Origin: Rehmannia glutinosa | Lineage: Eukaryota; Streptophyta; Magnoliopsida; Lamiales; Orobanchaceae | Direction: 5' to 3' | Assembly: GCA_016081115.2 (NCBI GenBank) | Contig: CM071935.1 | Location: 26,330,653-26,394,652, forward strand | DNA length: 64,000 bases | Part shown: piece by piece, positions 56,686 through 64,000 of the stretch | How the letters are laid out: each line of letters begins with the position of its first letter | Numbering within the stretch: position 1 is the stretch's first letter | Position numbers and translations under genes: made by a program | The notes under the pieces: generated by a model | What the model was told of the DNA's origin: nothing | Seen by the model: the letters and a program-made list of their open reading frames with translations, nothing else | The model's database searches: none

Positions 56686-57875
56686 TATTAGGAAATTTAT
56701 TATTAGATTTCAATGATACCATGTCAAACTTAGAATAGAAAAGTGGCACCCCATTATCCTTGTATTTCTATTTTGTAATAGATAGGACTGCATGAGCTTA
56801 CTAAGAAATTATTAGGAAGTACTGAAGCTTGTGTCAGGTCCTGAAAAGTTGCATGATCATTTAATACGAGGAAATGTCACCATCACAAGCTGCAAGTCAA
56901 GAAAAGACAAGCCAACGAACAAGAAATGTCATTTGCAAATAGCCTATCTCTTCAACAGGCAAATTTTCAGATGAGCACTATAAAAGGCTGAGGTAACAAG
57001 AGAGAGAAGTAAGACCAAGCAATACAAAGCATACGAATTCAAAGATATTTTTACAAGCAAAACCTGCAAACATTCTCTCAAGCTTACTAAGAAATTCCTC
57101 AAGCCTAAATTCGAAGGAACTCGATCCAACACACTCTGTGAAGGAAAGAATACTTCATCCAGTTGAAGAGGAAACAATTTTAAGAACAAAAGGTGTCTAC
57201 TCTCTAATATTGAAGGAGCGGTAGTGAGGTTCAAGATCGAACCAGACGTTTTTAGCTCATTGGAAGGCTGTATGATCAATTCCAAAGGTTCGAAGGGATC
57301 TGAAGTAGCAAGGCAGATGTCTTGTGAAGAAGTTGGGTCCTAGGAGAAGCCAGTTGTGTGATCAAGGTTGTCTCGGACTGATAACTACTTTATAACCTGA
57401 TCTATTACTTATTGGGTTCCTCCAGGAGTTGGAGAATAGTGGATTAGAGGAATTACCCCATCCTCGAATCACTATAAAATTTACTTGTGTCATTTACTTA
57501 CAACATTTTATTTTCCTGTTTATATTTATATATGTTGTTTAAGTTATATCGCTAACCCAGCTGATAATAACATTGCTTAGAACAAATGTTAAAAATAAGT
57601 TTAAAATTATCAAGGGTGTTAAGTCTTCCGCGAAAAACCAAATCAACTAAAAAGTTAAGTGTTAGCTGACCCACATAAGTTATATTATCAATAGCTCAGT
57701 CGAGTCTGTTGAGTGGGTAACTTTGTTGAAGTAAGCCAACCTAGTTGTCCCCCAATGACTTAGTTGATTTGAGTCAACTCTGTTAAAATATTTTAAAGGA
57801 CTAAATTCGAAAAAGTTGGTAAGGTTTATTCAACCCACCTTCTAAACCTTACAACACACCCGTTGGAACCTACAT
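56686..57875 (+). repeat. Copia C 3' LTR (internal deletion)
   Basis: Starts TATTAGGAAATTT (TG mutated to TA), ends GGAACCTACA. About 325 bp shorter than the 5' LTR because of a gap after GCATGAGCTTA (56800). The TATA box CTATAAAAGGCTGAGG at 56979 is intact. Confidence 0.88.
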
Positions 57876-58243
57876 TGCAGCAGTACACTGATGTGATTCT
57901 TCAGAGGAAGGACTTGATCGACGACCTGGAAGAGGCTCTGTAGGCCATCACATGTAAGCTATTGGTAGAACTGACTAGCAACAAGCAGATGATCGCGTCT
58001 GTCCGAGCTTACTTGCAGCATCTGATGAACCTTGTTACTGGGATGGCCCCAGTTCAGGAGGCCATCCCACAGCCTTAGGAGGAGCCTTGAGAGGATCCCA
58101 ATAAGGACCTCGAGGAGAACCCAGACAAGAAGCTTGAGGAGGATCCGACCAAGGACGCTGATTATCAAGAGGAGACCGAGTCGATGGACACCGATGGAGA
58201 GGGCGATACCATGGTTGATGTAGTGATGATTTACTTTGATTAG
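57876..58243 (+). pseudogene. T upstream coiled-coil ORF, part 2
   Basis: Continues the ORF cut by C at 32194: QYTDVILQRKDLIDDLEEAL, then MIASVRAYLQHLMNLVTGM, then an acidic tail EDPNKDLEENPDKKLEEDP and ETESMDTDGEGD, ending at 58241. Internal stops TAG (57940, 58077) and TGA (58089) fit mutated CAG and CGA codons. Confidence 0.55.
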
Positions 58244-58498
58244 AGTTTATGTACTTGATGCTTAGATGTTTCTGTACTCTCAATATTGTTCTATTTTGTA
58301 ATTGACTATAGTAATTAGATTGATTATGTTGTAGACACGTCTTATTTTAAATACTTTCGCAAATGCCATGTATGAAATTGTCGTAACAAAATCTTATCTT
58401 TCATATTCATGTGTGTTGATATTCTTATGTGTACCTTACCATTCCTATTTAGTGTAATAACCACATATCATAATTTTATTCCATTTATAACTTATGAA
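58244..58498 (+). other. Spacer between T's coiled-coil ORF and gag
   Basis: AT-rich, no ORF. It shows that the upstream ORF is separate from gag. Confidence 0.5.
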
Positions 58499-59640
58499 AT
58501 GATCTCCAAAATTCCTATAAAACAGCTGGCTAATAGGCGCGTGGGAGGCAAACCCCACATCCATCCCGGGGAAGGATCTCACCCTCGACATGAACATTCC
58601 CCTGAATTGCCACTGCCACCACCACCCCCATCGATAATTGGGGACAATTTGACTGCGAAAGCCATGCATCAACTTATGTTATTCTTGCAGCAGCAAACTT
58701 CCATGAACCGAAATGCTCCAGAACCAGTAGCTGATGCCCAAGACCGTGTGGTGGAGCAATTCTTATGCTCCAACCCACCGACTTTCCTTGGAAAGCCATA
58801 TGACACTAATGAGGAATATTGGCTAGAGAGGACCGAGAGTATCTTGCCAGTGCTATGTTGCATGGATGAGAAGAAGCTTTCTCTAGCTGCCTTTCATTTG
58901 GCAACCGCCACACATGATTAGTGGCAATCAGTTAATAAAAGTTAGACCCGGGAGAACATGCCTAGATTTTATGTGAACTTTGTGCGGGAGTTTTGAAATC
59001 AGTACATCTGCCAAGCAGTTCGAGAGATAAGAAAGGATGAGTTTTTCCACTTGAAGCAAGGGATGATGAAAGTGGCACAGTACAAATTCGATTTCAATCG
59101 ACTATCCAAGTATGCTCCTGGACTAATTAGCACGGAAGAAGATAAACTGTTAAAATTTACTCAAGGATTAAGGCTCGTGCTACAACAAAGTTTGATTTTG
59201 GTTGAGATAGACTTTTATGTCGCTGCGGTTCTAATCGCCACTAGAATTGAAGGGGGTATGACCCAATTTGGACCGCAACAACAGAGTCAGCCAACAGGGA
59301 GCATTAAACGGCCATCTCTGGTACAGACGCCTACCAATCCCACAAGTTCCAAAAGAAGGCGCTTGGGAGACCTAGTGGGGAAGGTTACCAGAATCAGGTC
59401 AAGTTGTGCATGCACTGTAACAAACCAGGGCATACTTCCGAGAAATGCTAGAAAAAGTTGGGGAAGTGCCCGAAATACGAGAGTTCTCAGCAACAATTGA
59501 AGGATTGCCCCAAGACTAGACTAGACAGTAACAAGCCAGCACTCGCACCTAAGATGGGAAACCCTCATACTAAGGCAACAGGCCGTGCGTTTACTTTTAC
59601 GGGGAAAGAGGTTTCATAGGAGAATGATATGGTGGAAGGT
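58499..59640 (+). pseudogene. gag: T gag (Ty3), broken
   Basis: A Pro-rich N-terminus (PELPLPPPPPS), then the retrotransposon gag domain: FLCSNPPTFLGKPYDTNEEYWLERTESI, MDEKKLSLAAFHLATATHD, stop at 58919, REFxxQY-like and KQGMMKVAQYKFDFNRLSKYAPGL (59060-59125), and a CCHC knuckle CMHCNKPGHTSEKC (59410-59451), intact but in a shifted frame. Stops and at least one frameshift. Confidence 0.8.
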
Positions 59641-60115
59641 ACACTTCTCGTATCTAATCACCTAGATAGAGTATTAATTGATCATGGATCGCGCATTCTT
59701 TTATTGCACCGCATTTTACACTCAAACTAAATATATGCATGGAATGTGTGCCAATATGTTTAGAAGTATCAATACCCATGGGCATGAGCCAATTAACCGA
59801 TTCATTTATAATGCTTGTGATGTGAAGTCAGTAATGAGAATTTTTCTGTTAACTTAATTTCATTGCCTATACTCGAACATGACGTAATTTTAGGAATGGA
59901 TTGGTCATCCACGCATCACGCACAAATGGACTGCCATTCTAAGATAGTTAAGTTGTGTGCATCAGGAAGGCCTGTGGTTGAATTAGCATGAAGCACTCGA
60001 GTTTCCTTAAGGCTAGTTATTCATCTGCTAAGACTAGGAGAGCCATCATGAGATGGGCACAAGGCTACTTGGTGTTTGTGATTAATAAACCAAAGTATGA
60101 GAGAGACATAAACAA
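59641..60115 (+). pseudogene. T protease remnant
   Basis: The active site reads LIDHGS (59675) where Ty3 elements have D-S/T-G, so the residue after the catalytic Asp is altered. A frameshift follows (SHSFI-like end lost), then ILGMDW (59892), the conserved C-terminal protease motif. Stops nearby. Confidence 0.65.
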
Positions 60116-60850
60116 GGTGCATGTGGTATTAGAGTATCCAAACGTGTTCCCTCAGGAACTCACCTCTCTATCTCCTGATCGAGAGATTGAGTTCACCATC
60201 GAGGTTTTACCAGGAACATCACCCGTAGCAAGAACACCGTATAAAATGGCCCCAGTTGAGTTCATTTGACCGATTATGTCTCCATGGGGAGCTCCAGTAC
60301 TCTTCATCAAGAAGAATGATGTATTATTGAGGCTTTGCATAGATTTTCGAGGTCTCAATATCATCACCATCAAGAATAAGTACCCTCTCCCTAGGATAAA
60401 CGAGTTGTTCGATCAACTTCAAGGTGCCAAAGTGTACTCAAAATTTGACCTGCAACAGGGTTACCAACAACTGAAGATCAAGAATAAGATATCTCCAAAA
60501 TGGCCTTTCAAACAAGGTACGGTCACTATGAGTTTGTAGTGATGTTTTTGGGATTGACAAATGCTCCTGCGATATTTATGGATCTGATGCATCGTATAAC
60601 TCAACCCTACTTGAATCAATTCGTTGTAATATTTATCGATTACATCTTGGTATATTCCAAGTCGAAGGATGAACACAATCAACACTGGAGAGTCGTACTA
60701 GGAATATTACAACAACATCAATTATATGATAAATTCAGTAAGTGTGAATTTTGGTTGAGCGAGATTTCCTTCTTAGGCCACATAACCCATCGAAGGTGCA
60801 AATAGTTGTGGGGTGAAAACCACCAAAAAACATGACCGAGATCCAAATCT
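60116..60850 (+). pseudogene. T reverse transcriptase (catalytic Asp lost)
   Basis: VVLEYPNVFPQELTSLSPDREIEFTIEVLPGTSPVA, stop, SPWGAPVLFIKKND, LRLCIDFRGLNIITIKNKYPLPRI, VYSKFDLQQGYQQLKI, a shift near 60500, YEFVVMFLGLTNAPAIFM, then VVIFIDYILVYSK where FIDDILVYS is expected. Asp to Tyr in the second catalytic position kills the enzyme. KCEFWLSEISFLGH closes the domain. Confidence 0.88.
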
Positions 60851-61351
60851 TTATGGGTCTCATAGGGTACTACCGCAAATTTATCAAGGATTTCACAAAG
60901 ATTGTCACACCACTCACGAGGTTAGCTAGAAACAAGTCAAGTTCGAGTGGAGACATAAATACAACGCGAGTTTTGAGGAGCTAAAGAAAAGACTCACTTC
61001 AGCTCTCGTGTTAGCTCTCCCCAATAGAGCGAGAAAGTCATTTTCATAGTGATGCTTCGAAGGAAAGTGATCGCTCATGCGTCTCGGAAGCTTGAACCAA
61101 ATAAAGCCAATTACCCCATGCATGACATGGAATTGGCAGCGATAGTATTCGCGGTGAAGAAGTGGAGACACTATTTGTGTGGAGCGACATTTACAATAGA
61201 TACGGACCATAAGAGCCTCAAATACTTGTTCTCTTAAATGGACCTTAACCTGAGGCAGAGGAGATGGATAGAACTTCTTGAAGACTACCGCTTTTCCATC
61301 CAATATCATTCGGGAAAAGCCAATGTGGTAGCTAGCGCCCTGAGTAGAAAG
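60851..61351 (+). pseudogene. T RNase H and connection domain
   Basis: GYYRKFIKDFTKIVTPLTRLARNK (60865-60935), a damaged stretch, then VIAHASRKLEPNKANYPMHDMELAAIVFAVKKWRHYL (61060-61170) and TDHKSLKYLFS, stop, RRWIELLEDYRFSIQYHSGKANVVASALSRK (to 61350). It ends directly on the 3' LTR remnant; integrase is deleted. Confidence 0.85.
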
Positions 61352-61480
61352 ACTTATTTTGAGTTGCGACCCGATTGACTTTGGAAACTTCGGCTTTGCC
61401 GAGTCGATATATATTGTAGCAGGACCTCGTGAATCTATTTTATCTACCTTTGGTCTGTTGAATGAATTTAGGGCGTGACA
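61352..61480 (+). repeat. T 3' LTR, terminal 129 bp
   Basis: Matches 30910-31037 (ACTTATT, GATTGACTTTGGAAAC, CGTGAATCTATTT, CTGTTGAAT) and ends GGGCGTGACA. The rest of the LTR and the integrase region were lost in one deletion. Confidence 0.85.
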
Positions 61481-62145
61481 TATAAACCAAAATGTGACTT
61501 ACAATACACTAAAAAGGAATTAAATAAGCATAAAATCATGGGACAAAAACAATAAACACGGCAAAAATGCATATTGAACATACATAATTCAGGAAAACCA
61601 CACAAATTCAAAAAAACAACCTCCTGAAAATAGAAGAATAAAACACCCAGAAACTCGTTCTTCTACCACCAAATACGCACATGTAACCTCCATTTGTGAA
61701 TCAAACCATAAAATCAAAATTAACAACACAAAAGGAAATACAGGAAACAACAAAAAAAAGGAGAGAGTCGTGCGGTAGTCTTTGCAAGTTATATAGACGT
61801 GAATGCTAGATGAAAGATGTATCAAAATCTTCTTAGAAGAAGAGCACAATCGGGAAGGGAAAGGTGATAAATTGAAGAGACGTGATTTTTTGCAAAGATA
61901 GCTGACACCCAAATCGCGGGAGATAGATATGGTAAGATTTTTTTATCAAAAATTGTCATTAAAATTAGAATATTATCTCTATCATTAATTTGGAAAATAA
62001 TAAAATTACACTATTATCCTTACTAATGACATGAACCGGTCCACTCCCCAAAACTAAAAATCAAATATAAACCACTAAAATTTTAGATCCAACGGCCATC
62101 AATAGTCCCTACTTCGTTATCTAAGGGGCCTACGCTCATTTGAAT

Positions 62146-62148
<3 letters not shown>
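61481..62148. other. Unassigned AT-rich DNA right of T
   Basis: No supported ORF. On the minus strand CTATATAA (61796-61789) could be a TATA box, with a CT-rich stretch downstream, so an LTR or promoter fragment is possible. The 107-codon minus-strand frame at 61589-61912 has no recognisable domain. Confidence 0.3.

Positions 62149-62196
<48 letters not shown>
62149..62196 (+). repeat. (TC)24 microsatellite
   Basis: 48 bp of uninterrupted TC dinucleotide repeat. Confidence 0.95.
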
Positions 62197-62199
<3 letters not shown>

Positions 62200-62354
62200 C
62201 TCTCTTACCATGTGGCAGTGTGGATGGATCCCATCCATCCATCCTATTCAATCAATGGTTCAAATTAGACATAAAAATACACCATTTTTTAATTATTTTA
62301 CGTGTAAAAAGGGCAAATTGGTAACTATCAAAATGGTGTAACAATAATACCATA
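62197..62354. other. Short unassigned interval
   Basis: A CCATCCATCCATCC run near 62230; no ORF. Confidence 0.3.
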
Positions 62355-64000
62355 TGTGAAGCCCCGATTTTTTTTTCCGAAGCTATTAGTTGAACCTTAT
62401 TGTTGTTTAAGCTTTTGATCGACTATTTTATCGCGTCATTTTGACGGGTAATTAATAATAATATATACATTTTGCATTTTATTTCATTTTATTTAATTAC
62501 TTGTGATCATGATCATCATTAATTCTATTCCTCATTTATGATCACTTGATTGATCATTATTACTATTTTTGTATTTATTAGTCACCTTAGAATTTTAAGA
62601 GACTATTTATTTTAGAGACTTTTACCTTATAGAATTAAGACTTTAATTTAGTTTAAGTGATCATGAGACTTACAAGTGATCAAGGGAATCACTAATTATT
62701 TTGGAGATTGATATATTTCATCTATTATCATCAAAATTGGGACAAAAAAAAATATGGAATTACCATTTTACCCTCATAATGGACGGCCATTGTGGAGATT
62801 TTGGGATAAAAATATCATCCAACTCTTGTACACATACACCATATATTAGTCATCTTGTGTATAATTATATCATTAATTCAAACATTATACACATCATCTT
62901 ATACACCAATTCTTTATTACTATTTTCCCCAACTTATTCCCACTTAACAAACATTCTTCTTATTCCTCTCAAATTCAAATTGACCCACACTTTGACTTGC
63001 ATTTTTGTCTCCATGCAAGAGACAAATTACAAGACACAATTTGATCAAAATCATCTCCCCCTCTCTCTTGAAGTGGACGGCCATATGGCCATTTCCTACA
63101 CAAAATTTCTCTTCATTTCACCAACTCATGTTCTAAGTCTTGCAAAAATCCTCCTCCTTCTCTCTAAAAACTCCCAACATCTCTCTACTCTTCTTCTTAC
63201 TTTCTTCTTCCATACTTAGAAAAAAAAATTCAACATTTTCCTCCTCATACATCAAAAAAAATCGAACCACTATAATAAAAGGTAAGAAATTTTAGCTTCA
63301 ATCCATTTTTGGATATCACATTGTTCACCTCTTCCACCTTCTTAACTTAAGTTTGAATTTGGTTTTGGAGGTACATTTAGAAGACTTTGAAGGTTAGAGC
63401 TTGACAACATTTTGAAGAAGGACCTCAAGCTTGAAGAAGAATATAGTAGAGAAAGTTTGACTAAGGTAAAAATTGTGTACTAGACCCCTTCTTTCCTACT
63501 CTTCCTATTTTTTTCAAATTTTAACACCCCTTTTTCATTTTTGAGAAATAGGGGCTGTCCTTAGGAGATTTTTGGAGTTGAGCCAAAATTCCAATTTTTG
63601 AGCTTCAACTAGTCTCCAAACATCTACTACACAAGGTAAAGTGTAGTCCTTTTCATTTCCTTATTTCCTTCTTTTTCTCCTTAATTTTTCTCTCATTTTT
63701 CTAACTCCAAATTTTGATATTTTCTTGACTTAGGGGCTGACCTAAGAAGCCTCATCCAAAAAAAAAATTGTGAAATTATCCTTTTATTTCACAATTTCCA
63801 AAATTAAGGTGGGTGGAAAATTATTTTTCCAACTTTTAGGTGTTTTATTAAAATGCATGTAGAAAATTTGATCATGAGCCTTGAGATATATATAATCTAT
63901 GTATTGCATGTCAATTTTATATATCAAATCATGAAAATTCTCAAGAGTTGCTCAAAATTACTATTTATTGAATTTTAGGTGCATGCATGTACACTTTAAT
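62355..64000 (+). repeat. Putative Ty3-type LTR start, open at the window end
   Basis: Begins TGTGAAGCCCCGATTTTTTTTT, the kind of start used by Del/Tekay-type LTRs. Structural echoes of 6151-7400 include GGTAAGAA (63281), AATGCATG (63853) and CT-rich leaders. The 172-codon frame at 62701-63219 starts in AT-rich DNA and shows no domain. No terminus or primer site falls within the window. Confidence 0.38.

Larger units (their letters stand above)
32195..57875 (+). mobile_element. Copia retrotransposon C (Sirevirus-like), interrupted by D
   Basis: 5' LTR starts TGTTAGAAAATT; 3' LTR ends GGAACCTACA. Flanks GTGCA (32190-32194) and TTGCA (57876-57880) fit a 5-bp target duplication with one change, and T's coiled-coil ORF continues on the far side. 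Without D it is about 11.6 kb. It has lost part of integrase plus all RT and most of RNase H, but keeps the longest version of the env-like ORF and the only complete 3' end (polypurine tract) of the three sister copies. Confidence 0.88.
6151..61480 (+). mobile_element. Old Ty3 retrotransposon T, host of the whole nest
   Basis: T's own parts, in order: putative 5' LTR (6151-8004 and 30160-31037), iMet primer site (31042), upstream coiled-coil ORF (31784-32194 and 57881-58243), gag (58499-59600), protease (59640-59990), RT (60116-60850), RNase H (61060-61350) and the last 129 bp of the 3' LTR (61352-61480). The two LTR ends match: GACTTTGGAAAC near 30938 and 61377, CTGTTGAAT near 31012 and 61454, and GGGC(A/G)TGACA at both termini. 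Its ORFs are full of stops. The Ty3 pol order places it in Metaviridae; a Del/Tekay-type clade is a guess. The left limit is uncertain. Confidence 0.6.

Noticed and set aside
62701..63219. 172-codon plus-strand frame
   Set aside because: AT-rich LTR-like DNA; Ile/Leu/Ser/Thr-rich translation with no recognisable domain or paralogue in the window.

Overview
This window is plant nuclear DNA, probably from a eudicot, and it is almost entirely LTR retrotransposon. It is AT-rich and strongly decayed. Long LTRs, tRNA-iMet and tRNA-Asp primer sites, copia and Ty3 gag/pol fragments and retrotransposon 'env-like' ORFs recur throughout. I found no intact host gene, no tRNA gene and no CRISPR array. No retrotransposon ORF is complete, so nearly every coding entry is a pseudogene.

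Layout. (1) 1-5821: fragments of Athila-like Ty3 elements, including two ~1.5 kb LTRs in opposite orientation (1421-2904 minus, 4311-5821 plus), each associated with its own copy of the same 3' non-coding region. (2) ~6150-61480: one very old plus-strand Ty3 element (called T here) stretched by insertions to about 55 kb. Its putative 5' LTR is split by copia element A (8005-30159), which is itself split inside its reverse transcriptase by copia element B (14809-26573, perfect 5-bp target duplication CACTT). After T's primer site (31042) lies a Cassandra-like segment with 5S rRNA similarity (31246-31513). T's upstream coiled-coil ORF is split by copia element C (32195-57875). C is split inside its env-like ORF by Athila-like element D (38160-52205), and D's 3' LTR is split by a minus-strand copia element E (44746-52159). 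The order of insertion is therefore T, then A and C, then B in A and D in C, then E in D. (3) 61481-64000: unassigned AT-rich DNA, a (TC)24 microsatellite and what looks like the start of another Ty3-type LTR running off the window.

A, B and C belong to one Sirevirus-like copia family: gag with a CCHC knuckle and coiled coil, protease, integrase, reverse transcriptase, RNase H, then a long extra ORF downstream of pol. B is the best preserved. C has lost most of integrase plus RT and RNase H. D (gag and protease only) and E (gag and env-like ORF only) lack pol altogether, so they could only have moved with enzymes supplied in trans, unless pol was lost after insertion.

Points that stand out: CpG-rich palindrome clusters upstream of the TATA box in several unrelated LTR families, with copies inside the D and E bodies; a cellular-gene-like leader with a telo-box-like AAACCCTAG in front of the env-like ORFs; a 39-bp inverted scrap at the C/D junction; a 143-bp foreign insert in C; a 1.55-kb tandem duplication in A; and parallel deletions that removed the env-like 3' end and half of the 3' LTR in both A and B.
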